Source: Pseudomonas putida
GTDB taxonomy: Bacteria > Pseudomonadota > Gammaproteobacteria > Pseudomonadales > Pseudomonadaceae
Assembly: GCF_028682455.1 (NCBI RefSeq)
Contig: NZ_JANHLD010000002.1
Location: 186,001-250,000 of the forward strand
DNA: 64,000 nt
Direction of reading: 5' to 3'
Below are positions 18,245-26,384 of this stretch, one piece after another. Position numbers and translations under genes: made by a program. Within the stretch, counting starts at the first letter, position 1. Every line of letters starts with the position of its first letter. The notes under the pieces are model-generated. The model did no database searches, had not been told where the DNA came from, and saw nothing but the letters and a program-made list of their open reading frames with translations.

Positions 18245-18928
18245 GTGAAAGAGTTCTGGATTGCACCTTCGATTCTGGCGGCCGACTTCGCCCGTTTGGG
18301 TGAAGAAGCCGAGCAAGTGCTCGCCGCCGGTGCCGATGTCATCCATATCGATGTGATGGATAACCACTATGTACCCAACCTGACCATGGGGCCGCAGTTC
18401 TGCAAGGCCTTGCGCAGCCACGGCATCACCGCGCCGATCGATGTACACCTGATGGTGTCGCCAGTGGACAGCATGATCCAGGCCTTTGCCGAGGCCGGTG
18501 CCGATTATATTTCCATCCACCCGGAGGCAACCCTGCACCTGGACCGCTCGGTACAGTTGATAAAGGACCTGGGCTGCAAGGCAGGCCTGGTGTTCAACCC
18601 CGCCAGTACCCTGGACGCCGCTCATTACTTGATGGACCGACTCGACCTGATCTTGCTGATGTCGGTCAACCCCGGCTTTGGTGGCCAGCGTTTCATTCCC
18701 CAGGTGTTGCCCAAGATAGCCGCAGCGCGCAAGCTGATCGATGACAGTGGTCGTGACATTCGCCTGGAAGTTGACGGTGGAGTCAATCTCGAGACTATCG
18801 GCCAGGTGGCGGCAGCCGGTGCCGACATGTTTGTGGCCGGCACGGCGATTTTTGCCCAGACTGACTACCGTGCCACGATCTCGGCCTTGCGCCGTGAAAT
18901 GGCCAATGCCGTACCCAGCCGCCCCTGA
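18245..18928 (+). CDS. rpe: Ribulose-phosphate 3-epimerase
   Basis: 227 residues, closely matching Rpe along its whole length: [16 protein letters not shown], the metal ligands in [14 protein letters not shown] and [16 protein letters not shown], and the catalytic Asp motif LEVDGGVN. All catalytic residues are present, so it should interconvert ribulose-5- and xylulose-5-phosphate. Its place inside a probable biosynthetic operon rather than near trpE/gph, where Pseudomonas usually keeps rpe, suggests a dedicated paralogue. It follows the hydrolase by 12 bases. Confidence 0.88.
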   Translation: MKEFWIAPSILAADFARLGEEAEQVLAAGADVIHIDVMDNHYVPNLTMGPQFCKALRSHGITAPIDVHLMVSPVDSMIQAFAEAGADYISIHPEATLHLDRSVQLIKDLGCKAGLVFNPASTLDAAHYLMDRLDLILLMSVNPGFGGQRFIPQVLPKIAAARKLIDDSGRDIRLEVDGGVNLETIGQVAAAGADMFVAGTAIFAQTDYRATISALRREMANAVPSRP

Positions 18929-18963
18929 CTGGCGGTCTTTCCAACGATTCTCGCGAATCCAGC

Positions 18964-20049
18964 ATGAGTTACCCGTCCTTGCACAATAATTCCTTCATCA
19001 AGGCCTTGCTGCGTCAACCGACGCTACACACGCCGGTGTGGCTGATGGGGCAGGCCGGTCATCATTTGCCCGAGTACCGCCAGTTGCGGGCAAAGGCCGG
19101 TTGCTACCTGTCACTGCTCAAGTACCCTGACTACACCACCGAGGCCACACTGCAGCCGTTCCGGCACCTGAACCTGGATGCGGCAGTGGTCACCAGCGAT
19201 ATCCTCACCCTGGCCGATGCCATGGGCCTGGGGTTGTACTTCGTCAATGGCCAGACGCCACGGTTGCGTCATCCGCTGCGCGACGAGAAAGCCATCCACC
19301 GCCTGCGTGTGCCAGAGCCGCGAGCCCAGGAGTACCTCTACCAGTCGGTGGCACAGTCGCGTCGGGCGCTGGAAGGCAAGGTACCGCTGATCGGCGTTGC
19401 CGGCAGCCCCTGGAGTCTGGCGTGCTACATGGTCGAAGGCGGGCCTCCGGGGGACTTCCAGTTGATCAGGCGGATGCTCTATCGGCGTCCGGAACTGCTG
19501 CATCGACTGTTGTTGACCACCAGCCAGGCCGTGGCTGCCTCACTGAACGCCCAGATCGAAAGCGGAGCCCAGGTCGTGATGCTGCTTGATCCATTTGCCG
19601 GGGCGTTGGCCAATGGCATGTATCAACGCTTTTCGCTGTTCTATGCCCGCGAAGTGCTTGCGCGGGTACACAAGAGCCACCACGGGCATCGTGTGCCATC
19701 CGTTCTCTACACTCGCGGTGCCAGCCAGTGGTTAGTGGACATGACCCAGAGCGGAGTCGATTGCCTGGGACTTGATAGCAGCTATGACCTGGGCATGGCC
19801 CGGCAATTGGTGGGCAATACGGTGGCCCTTCAGGGCAACCTCGATCCGGCCGTGCTTCTGGGCGATGAAGCCTGCATCCGCCGGGAAGTGCAGCGCACGT
19901 TGCAGGCCTTCGGTCCTGCCACCGCCGGGATGGGGCACGTATTCAACCTGGGTCAGGCCGTGTTGCCTTCGACCCCACCGCAGGCCCTGGCGGTATTGGT
20001 GGATGCGGTGCATGCGTACAGCCAGGTCAAAGGAGGTGTGCATGCTTGA
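18964..20049 (+). CDS. Uroporphyrinogen decarboxylase-like protein with altered active site
   Basis: 361 residues, homologous to HemE from end to end (SLLKYPDYTTEATLQPF, SDILTLADAMGLGLYF, GSPWSLACYMVEGG, LQGNLDPAVLLG). The HemE motif MRQAGRYLPEYR, whose two arginines hold the porphyrinogen carboxylates, reads MGQAGHHLPEYR here, so both are replaced. The late NLGHG histidine is also changed (NLGQAV). The aspartate of SDILT and the tyrosine of CYMVEGG are kept. It is therefore probably not a haem biosynthesis enzyme; a different decarboxylase or a methyltransferase-like activity on the pathway product is possible. The stop overlaps the start of the MarR gene. Confidence 0.8.
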   Translation: MSYPSLHNNSFIKALLRQPTLHTPVWLMGQAGHHLPEYRQLRAKAGCYLSLLKYPDYTTEATLQPFRHLNLDAAVVTSDILTLADAMGLGLYFVNGQTPRLRHPLRDEKAIHRLRVPEPRAQEYLYQSVAQSRRALEGKVPLIGVAGSPWSLACYMVEGGPPGDFQLIRRMLYRRPELLHRLLLTTSQAVAASLNAQIESGAQVVMLLDPFAGALANGMYQRFSLFYAREVLARVHKSHHGHRVPSVLYTRGASQWLVDMTQSGVDCLGLDSSYDLGMARQLVGNTVALQGNLDPAVLLGDEACIRREVQRTLQAFGPATAGMGHVFNLGQAVLPSTPPQALAVLVDAVHAYSQVKGGVHA

Positions 20050-20470
20050 CCCGACGTTCGACTTCGACAAGATGCTGTGCTTTTCGCTGTACTCCACGGC
20101 AAACGCGATGGTGCGCGACTATGCCGAGCCGCTCAAGAAACGTGGCGTAACGTACCCGCAACTGCTGGTTATGGCCGGGTTGTGGGGGAAGGACGACGTC
20201 TCGATCAGCACCCTGAGCGAGCTGACGCTGTTCGACCTGGGGACCTTGACGCCCATCGTCAAGCGCCTGGCCGACAATGGCTTTATCACCGTCTACCTTG
20301 ACCCGACCGACCGTCGTCGACGCAACCTGCTACTCACCGACAAGGGCCGCGAGCTCAAGGCCGAGGCTGCCAAGGTATTCAGCAACATGGCGTGCAAGAT
20401 CGACCTTGGCGAGAGTGAGGTCCAGCAGGTGCTGAACGTGTGCCACCGGATTCGGTCGCGGTTGCGTTGA
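20042..20470 (+). CDS. MarR/OhrR-type regulator
   Basis: 142 residues with a winged helix: TYPQLLVMAGLWGKDDVSISTLSELTLFDLGTLTPIVKRLADNGFI, then the wing DPTDRRRRNLLLTDKG. One Cys lies near the N-terminus (MLCFSLYSTANAM), the position of the peroxide-sensing Cys in OhrR, so redox control is possible. AAAGGAGG is its ribosome site, and it overlaps the HemE-like gene by 8 bases, so it is the last gene of the operon. It probably autoregulates through the palindrome at 13944-13963. Confidence 0.85.
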   Translation: MLDPTFDFDKMLCFSLYSTANAMVRDYAEPLKKRGVTYPQLLVMAGLWGKDDVSISTLSELTLFDLGTLTPIVKRLADNGFITVYLDPTDRRRRNLLLTDKGRELKAEAAKVFSNMACKIDLGESEVQQVLNVCHRIRSRLR

Positions 20471-20475
20471 CTTCG

Positions 20476-20543
20476 TCGCGGGGCAAGCCCGCTCCCACCC
20501 TAAAGGCACACATACCCTTTGTAGGCGCGGGCTTGCCCCGCGA
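20476..20543. repeat. P. putida-type REP pair
   Basis: Two REP units in opposite orientation (TCGCGGGGCAAGCCCGCTCC and its complement form) around a 22-base spacer, between convergent genes marR and mobA. They can form a large hairpin and may end both transcripts. Confidence 0.75.
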
Positions 20544-20554
20544 CCTGGCCTCGG

Positions 20555-21130
20555 TCAGCGGGCCAGAAACGCCGGCGAATTGAAGTTGCACAGCCGCACA
20601 TCATCCTCGTCACACTCAAGCGCCTGCATCGGATGGGCCAGCAATGCCCGCTGCAAGCTGCGCTCGCCCTGTTGCCAGCGTTGTTCAAGATCCCCAGACA
20701 GGGCCTTGGGTATCACACTGAACATCGGTTGCCAGAAACCGCCCTGGCGTACCATGCACGGTTGCTGGTATTCAACGGCCTTGGCCAGCAACGCGAGGAC
20801 CAGCGCCGTGTCGATCTGCGGTGCATCGCACGCCAGCACCAACAGCCACGGATGCTGGGCCACGGCAAGGCCCGCCAGTACTCCGGCCATGGGGCCGGGG
20901 AAGTCCGCTTCAGGGTCGCAGACCAGTTGATCGGCATAGGGCCGGTACTGTTCGAGGTTGCGGTTGCAGGAAATGATCAGGTCGTCGGTCAAGGGCCGGA
21001 CCACGGCCTGGACGTGGGCGATCAGTGGTGTGCCATGCCAGGCCACCAGGCCTTTGTCCTGGCCGCCCATGCGCAGGCCTCGGCCACCGGCCAGCAACAG
21101 AGTGGAGAAGGAGGGGGCGGCGAGTGTCAT
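20555..21130 (-). CDS. mobA: Molybdenum cofactor guanylyltransferase
   Basis: 191 residues. The nucleotide-binding motif LLLAGGRGLRMGGQDKGL and CDAPQIDT with PGPMAGVLAGL are typical of MobA, which joins GMP to molybdopterin to form the bis-MGD cofactor. The start at 21130 (MTLAAPSFSTLL) is chosen because AGGAA lies upstream; the frame is open 27 bases further. No other moa/mob gene is adjacent in the window. Confidence 0.9.
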   Translation of the reverse strand: MTLAAPSFSTLLLAGGRGLRMGGQDKGLVAWHGTPLIAHVQAVVRPLTDDLIISCNRNLEQYRPYADQLVCDPEADFPGPMAGVLAGLAVAQHPWLLVLACDAPQIDTALVLALLAKAVEYQQPCMVRQGGFWQPMFSVIPKALSGDLEQRWQQGERSLQRALLAHPMQALECDEDDVRLCNFNSPAFLAR

Positions 21131-21190
21131 GGTGAAGGTTCCTGGCGAGTCAGCCATTTACCTTCCCATGCACGCCGCCGACTGTCCAGA

Positions 21191-24100
21191 TCAGTGCGGG
21201 TCAGCCGCCGGTTGCGGCTGTTGCAAGTGCGCCCGGCGTTTGCTGGTCAGGCGCATCACTACTACAAAGAACACCGGTACGAAGACCACGGCCAGCGTTG
21301 CGCTGAGCATGCCGCCGATCACCCCGGTGCCGATGGCTTGCTGGCTGGCGGAGCTGGCGCCGGTGGCGATCGCCAGCGGCACTACGCCGAGGATGAACGC
21401 CAGCGAGGTCATGACGATGGGCCGCAAACGCAAGCGCGCGGCCTGGACCGTGGCATCGACCAGGTCATGGCCCTCATCGACCAGGCTCTTGGCGAACTCG
21501 ATGATCAGGATCGCGTTCTTCGCCGACAGGCCGATCAGGGTGATCAGGCCGACCTTGAAGAACACATCGTTAGGCATCCCGCGCAGGCTCACCGCAATCA
21601 CCGCGCCCAACACACCCAGCGGCACCACAAGCAGCACCGCGGTGGGGATCGACCAGCTCTCGTACAGCGCTGCCAGGCACAGGAACACCACCAGCAACGA
21701 CAAGGCCATGAGCATTGGTGCCTGGGAACCGGACAAGCGCTCCTGCAACGACAGGCCAGTCCACTCAAGGCCCATGCCCGGTGGCAACTGCTCGACCAGG
21801 CGCTGGATTTCTTCCATGGCCTGACCCGAGCTGTAGCCAGGTGCCGGCTCGCCGGACACCGCAACCGCCGGATAGCCGTTGTAGCGAGTCAGTTGCACGG
21901 GGCCGGTGATCCACTTGGCCTGCACAAAGGCCGCCAGCGGGACCATCTTGCCGCTGCTGTTGCGCACGTGCATTTTCAACAGGTCTTCAACCTGGCTGCG
22001 CTGGTCGCCTTCGGCCTGTACCACCACCCGCTGCATGCGTCCCTGGTTGGGGAAGTCATTGACGTAGTTGGAGCCCACAGCGGTGTTGAGCACGTTGCCG
22101 ATGTCGGCAAACGACACCCCCAGGGCATTGGCCTGCTTGCGGTCAACTTCCAGTTGCACCTGCGGGCTTTCGGCCAGGGCACTTTCACGCACGTTGACCA
22201 GCATCGGGCTTTTCTCGGCATCGGCCAGCAACTGGTCACGGGCCGCCATCAGCGCCCGGTGGCCAAGCCCGCCACGATCCTGCAGGCGAAACTCGAAGCC
22301 ACTGGAGGTACCCAGGCCGTCCACGGGAGGCGGCAGCACCGAGTAGGCAATGGCATCCTTGAACTGGCTGAAGGCGGCATTGGCACGGTCGGCAATGGAC
22401 TGGGCGCTGTCATCGGCACCGCGCTCGGACCAATCCTTGAGGGTGGTGAACCCCAGCGCTGCGTTCTGGCCTTCGCCGGAGAAGCTGAAGCCAAGAATCA
22501 AGGTGGTGTTGCCCACGCCAGGTTCGGTGGCGTTGTGCGCCTCGATCTGCGCCGCCACCAGTTCGGTGCGGGCCCGGCTGGCCCCCGGCGGCAGCTGGAT
22601 GTCGGTGATGGTGTAGCCCTGGTCTTCGGTGGGCAGGAACGAGGAGGGCAGTTGGCTGAAGCCATAGACCAGGCCCGCCACCAGCACACCATACACCATC
22701 AGGTAGCGACCGCTACGCTTGAGGGCCTGGATCACCCAGCGCTGGTAACCGTGGGTCAAGCGTTCGAAAAACCGGTTGAACCAACCGAAGAATCCGCTTT
22801 TTTCGTGGTGCTCGCCCTTGGCGATGGGCTTGAGCAAGGTGGCGCACAGGGCTGGGGTCAGGCTCAGGGCCAGGAATGCCGAGAACAGGATCGATACCGC
22901 CATCGATACCGAGAACTGCTGGTAGATCACACCCACCGAGCCCTGCATGAAGGCCATCGGCAGGAACACCGCCACCAGCACCAGGGTGATGCCGACGATG
23001 GCGCCGGTGATCTGGCCCATGGCTTTTTTGGTCGCGTCCCGGGGCGATAGGCCTTCTTCGCTCATGATCCGCTCGACGTTCTCCACCACCACGATGGCGT
23101 CGTCCACCAGGATGCCGATGGCCAGCACCATGCCGAACAGGGTCAGCACGTTGACCGAGAAGCCCAGCGCCAGCATGGCGGCAAATGTGCCGGCCAAGGC
23201 CACCGGTACCACCAGGGTCGGGATCAGGGTGTAGCGGATGTTCTGCAGGAACAGGAACATCACCGCGAACACCAGGGCCATGGCTTCGAGCAGGGTGGTG
23301 ATCACCTGCTGGATCGAGACCTTGACGAAAGGCGAGGTGTCGTAGGGGATGTCGAACTTCGATCCCGGCGGCAGGTAGCGCGACAATTCATCGAGCTTGC
23401 TGCGCACCAGGGTGGCGGTCTCCATGGCATTGGCGCCCGGCGACAGCTTGACGCTGAAGGCGCTGGTCGGCTTGCCATTGAGGCGGGTGCCGTACTGGTA
23501 CTCCTGGCTACCGATCTCGACCCGGGCGACATCGCCAATGGTCACGCGCGAGCCGTCCGGATTGGCGCGCAGGACAATGTCGGAGAACTCCTGCACGGTG
23601 CTCAACTGGCCGTGGATGACCACGTTGGCGGTGATTTCCTGGGTGCCGGTGCCGGGCAGGTTGCCAATGCTGCCGGGGGCAACCTGGGCGTTCTGTGCGG
23701 CGATCGCTTCGTTGACGTCGTCGGGGGTGAGGTTGAAGCCGATCAGCTTCTGCGAGTCGAGCCAGATCCGCATCGCCCTTTCGGAGCCATACAACTGCGC
23801 CTTGCCGACGCCCTTGAGGCGGCGGATTTCGTTCATCACGTTGCGCGCCAGAAAGTCGCTCAACGTCACTTCATCGAGGCTTCCGTCCTCGGCGGTCAGG
23901 GTCACCATCAGCAGGAAGCCGGTCGATACCTTCTCCACCTGCAGGCCTTGCTGGATGACCGGACGCGGCAGGCGGGACTCGACCACCTTCAGGCGGTTCT
24001 GTACATCCACCTGGGCCAGGTCCGGGTTGGTACCGGGCTCGAACGTCGCGGTGATGGTGGCGCTGCCCAGGCTGCTCTGCGAGCTGAAGTAGAGCAGGTT

Positions 24101-24319
24101 GTCGGCACCGTTGAGCTCTTCCTCGATCAGGCTCACCACGCTTTCGTCGACCGTTTGCGCCGAGGCACCAGGGTAGATCGCGTAGATTTCCACCTGCGGT
24201 GGGGCGACGTCCGGGTACTGGGCCACCGGCAACTGTGGAATTGCCAGGGCGCCAGCCAGCAGGATGAACAGCGCGACCACCCAGGCGAATACCGGGCGGT
24301 CAATGAAAAACTGCGGCAT
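21191..24319 (-). CDS. RND (HAE1) multidrug efflux inner-membrane pump
   Basis: 1042 residues, a full-length AcrB/MexB-like transporter: MPQFFIDRPVFAWVVALFIL start, GILVDDAIVVVENVER with the proton-relay Asp pair in TM4, 12 membrane segments and two large periplasmic loops (QLPVAQYPDVAPPQVEI). It works with the adaptor encoded just upstream and an outer-membrane channel not present here, so TolC/OprM-type partners must come from elsewhere. Close to MexQ/TtgB-type pumps, but I cannot assign the exact name. 11 bases separate it from the adaptor gene. Confidence 0.92.
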   Translation of the reverse strand: MPQFFIDRPVFAWVVALFILLAGALAIPQLPVAQYPDVAPPQVEIYAIYPGASAQTVDESVVSLIEEELNGADNLLYFSSQSSLGSATITATFEPGTNPDLAQVDVQNRLKVVESRLPRPVIQQGLQVEKVSTGFLLMVTLTAEDGSLDEVTLSDFLARNVMNEIRRLKGVGKAQLYGSERAMRIWLDSQKLIGFNLTPDDVNEAIAAQNAQVAPGSIGNLPGTGTQEITANVVIHGQLSTVQEFSDIVLRANPDGSRVTIGDVARVEIGSQEYQYGTRLNGKPTSAFSVKLSPGANAMETATLVRSKLDELSRYLPPGSKFDIPYDTSPFVKVSIQQVITTLLEAMALVFAVMFLFLQNIRYTLIPTLVVPVALAGTFAAMLALGFSVNVLTLFGMVLAIGILVDDAIVVVENVERIMSEEGLSPRDATKKAMGQITGAIVGITLVLVAVFLPMAFMQGSVGVIYQQFSVSMAVSILFSAFLALSLTPALCATLLKPIAKGEHHEKSGFFGWFNRFFERLTHGYQRWVIQALKRSGRYLMVYGVLVAGLVYGFSQLPSSFLPTEDQGYTITDIQLPPGASRARTELVAAQIEAHNATEPGVGNTTLILGFSFSGEGQNAALGFTTLKDWSERGADDSAQSIADRANAAFSQFKDAIAYSVLPPPVDGLGTSSGFEFRLQDRGGLGHRALMAARDQLLADAEKSPMLVNVRESALAESPQVQLEVDRKQANALGVSFADIGNVLNTAVGSNYVNDFPNQGRMQRVVVQAEGDQRSQVEDLLKMHVRNSSGKMVPLAAFVQAKWITGPVQLTRYNGYPAVAVSGEPAPGYSSGQAMEEIQRLVEQLPPGMGLEWTGLSLQERLSGSQAPMLMALSLLVVFLCLAALYESWSIPTAVLLVVPLGVLGAVIAVSLRGMPNDVFFKVGLITLIGLSAKNAILIIEFAKSLVDEGHDLVDATVQAARLRLRPIVMTSLAFILGVVPLAIATGASSASQQAIGTGVIGGMLSATLAVVFVPVFFVVVMRLTSKRRAHLQQPQPAADPH

Positions 24320-24330
24320 GAATCAGGCCC

Positions 24331-25509
24331 TCACTGGCCGGTGGACTTGGCGATGGATGGGGCGTCTTTACCCGCGTTATCGATCGTTACCTGATCGCCT
24401 GGGCGTACGTGCTGCAGGCCTTCGACCACCACTCGGTCACCGGGGGCCAGGCCTTCGCTGACGATCCAGCGATCATTCTGCACGCTGCCCAGCACCACCG
24501 GTCGTTCGCTGATGCGTTCACCAGCGTCTACCAGCAATACCCGTGGCTGGCCTGCGCTGTCGCGCAGGATGGCGCGCTGCGGCACGCTGATGCCTTGCTG
24601 CTTGACGGCCTGGTCCAGGCGCACCCGGATGAAGCTGCCGGGCAGCAGGTCCAGGTCCGGGTTGGGGAACTCGCTGCGCACGGTGATCTGACCGGTGCTC
24701 GGGTCGACGCTGATATCGGAGAAAAGCAGTTTGCCGGGCAGCGGGTAGGGCGTGCCGTCGTCCTGGATCAGGGTGACCTTGGCCTGGTCCTGGCCCACTT
24801 GCTGCAGCTCGCCAGCGCGCAGGGCGCGACGAAGGGCATTGAGCTCGCGCGTCGACTGGGACACGTCGGCGTGGATCGGGTCCAACTGCTGGATGGTCGC
24901 CAGCGGTGTGGTTTCGTTCTGGCCCACCAGCGCTCCTTCGGTGACCAGGGCGCGGCCAATGCGCCCGGAAATCGGCGCGGTGACCGTGGCATACCCCAGG
25001 TTCAGTTTTGCCCGCTCTACCGCGGCCTTGGCCTCGGCAACCGCCGCATCGGCCTGCATCAGGGCCGCTCGGGCGTTGTCGTGGTCCTGGCGGCTGACGG
25101 CGTTGATCGTGATCAGCTCTCGGTAGCGCTCATCCTGCAGGCGTGCCTGGTAGCGGTTTGCCTCGGCCTTGGCCAGTACGGCGCGGGCACTGTCGTAGTC
25201 CGCCTTGAACGGTGCCGGGTCGATCCTGAACAGCACATCGCCCTGCTTGACGTCGCTGCCTTCGCGGTACACCCGCTTGAGCACCACGCCGGCGACGCGG
25301 GCGCGGACTTCGGCGGTACGGGGGGCAAGGATGCGGCCGTTGAGCTCGGTGCTGATGGCCAGCGGCTGGACGCGAACGGTTTCGATGATGACGGCGCTTG
25401 GCGGGGCTTTTTCCTCATCCGGGGCGCTGTCGGAGCACGCGCCAAGGGACATGGTGATGGCAAGCAGCGGCAGCAAGGCACGCAGACGGACGGGGCTTGA
25501 ACTGAACAT
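24331..25509 (-). CDS. RND efflux periplasmic adaptor (membrane fusion lipoprotein)
   Basis: 392 residues. Signal peptide with lipobox SLGAC, then the adaptor pattern: barrel-sandwich half VRARVAGVVLKRVYREGSDVKQGDVLFRIDP, a coiled-coil hairpin, the matching lipoyl half ATVTAPISGRIGRALV, and the beta-barrel with SFIRVRL. It bridges pump and outer-membrane channel. ATG 25509 has GGAAG upstream. First gene of the pump operon, divergent from the response regulator. Confidence 0.92.
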   Translation of the reverse strand: MFSSSPVRLRALLPLLAITMSLGACSDSAPDEEKAPPSAVIIETVRVQPLAISTELNGRILAPRTAEVRARVAGVVLKRVYREGSDVKQGDVLFRIDPAPFKADYDSARAVLAKAEANRYQARLQDERYRELITINAVSRQDHDNARAALMQADAAVAEAKAAVERAKLNLGYATVTAPISGRIGRALVTEGALVGQNETTPLATIQQLDPIHADVSQSTRELNALRRALRAGELQQVGQDQAKVTLIQDDGTPYPLPGKLLFSDISVDPSTGQITVRSEFPNPDLDLLPGSFIRVRLDQAVKQQGISVPQRAILRDSAGQPRVLLVDAGERISERPVVLGSVQNDRWIVSEGLAPGDRVVVEGLQHVRPGDQVTIDNAGKDAPSIAKSTGQ

Positions 25510-25582
25510 GCGGATCTTCCATAAATGACCCGGCAATGCTAAGGCAGGAGGCCAACGTCCAACTGTTAAGCTGTGTAGGCCG

Positions 25583-25600
25583 AGTGTGAAAAAGTGTGAA
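25583..25600. promoter_or_regulatory. 10-bp-spaced direct repeat in the efflux/two-component divergent promoter
   Basis: AGTGTGAA occurs at 25583-25590 and again at 25593-25600, exactly one helical turn apart, between the adaptor gene and the response regulator. OmpR-family regulators bind such repeats as tandem monomers. Confidence 0.5.
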
Positions 25601-25666
25601 GGATTGCGCGGGCTGCGCATAAGGTCCTATATCCTTGCCTGACTTTTCCAGCCTGTCAAATTGCTC

Positions 25667-26368
25667 ATGCCCAACATCCTCCTGGTCGAAGACGACTGCG
25701 CCTTGTCCGAACTGATCGCCAGCTACCTGCAACGCAACGACTTTTGCGTCAGTGTGATCGCCCGCGGCGACCACGTACTGGCCGAAGCCCGGCGCAGCAA
25801 ACCGGACCTGGTGATCCTCGACCTGATGCTGCCGGGGCTCGATGGCTTGCAGGTCTGCCGCCTGTTGCGCGCCGAGTCCCAGGCCTTGCCGATCCTCATG
25901 CTCACCGCTCGCGACGACAGCCATGACCAGGTCCTGGGCCTGGAAATGGGTGCCGACGACTACGTCACCAAACCTTGCGAGCCGCGAGTGCTACTGGCTC
26001 GGGTACGCACCCTGTTGCGTCGCAGCAGCATCAACGAGCCGCGCCTGGAAACCGACCTGATCGTGGTCGGCGGGCTGCGCATCGACCTTGCCGAGCGCAA
26101 TGTGTTCTGGCGTGAGCAGCAGGTGGAACTGTCAAGTGGCGAGTACAACCTGCTGGTGGTGCTGGCGCGCCACGCCGGCGAGGTGCTCAGCCGTGACCGC
26201 ATCCTGCAGCAATTGCGCGGGATCGAATTCAACGGCACCGACCGCTCGGTCGACGTGGCCATTTCCAAGTTGCGCCGCAAGTTCGACGACAGCGCCGGCG
26301 AAGCCCGCAAGATCAAGACCGTGTGGGGCAAGGGCTACTTGTTCAGCCGTGTCGAGTGGGAATTCTGA
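25667..26368 (+). CDS. OmpR-family response regulator
   Basis: 233 residues. Receiver domain NILLVEDDCALSELI with phosphorylated Asp in DLVILDLMLPGLDG and the Lys of DDYVTKPCEPRVL; C-terminal winged helix with LSRDRILQQLRG, RSVDVAISKLRRKF and VWGKGYLFS. Similar to RstA-type regulators. The ATG at 25667 is preferred to a TTG two codons earlier. It is divergent from the RND operon, which it probably controls, and is followed by its kinase. Confidence 0.9.
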   Translation: MPNILLVEDDCALSELIASYLQRNDFCVSVIARGDHVLAEARRSKPDLVILDLMLPGLDGLQVCRLLRAESQALPILMLTARDDSHDQVLGLEMGADDYVTKPCEPRVLLARVRTLLRRSSINEPRLETDLIVVGGLRIDLAERNVFWREQQVELSSGEYNLLVVLARHAGEVLSRDRILQQLRGIEFNGTDRSVDVAISKLRRKFDDSAGEARKIKTVWGKGYLFSRVEWEF

Positions 26369-26384
26369 TCAGGGTGCCTGACCC

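Noticed and set aside
18245..18928. The rpe gene as the housekeeping copy
   Set aside because: Catalytic residues are complete, but the place in a biosynthetic operon and the tight spacing suggest a pathway-specific copy; I could not check for a second one.
20633..23050. An 805-codon open frame on the + strand
   Set aside because: It lies opposite mobA and the RND pump gene, is rich in His, Gln and Arg without a domain, and is explained by the codon bias of the high-GC gene on the other strand. The same holds for long antisense frames at 12262-13866, 31768-33492, 33170-34645, 40331-42490, 47763-49973 and 59949-61400.
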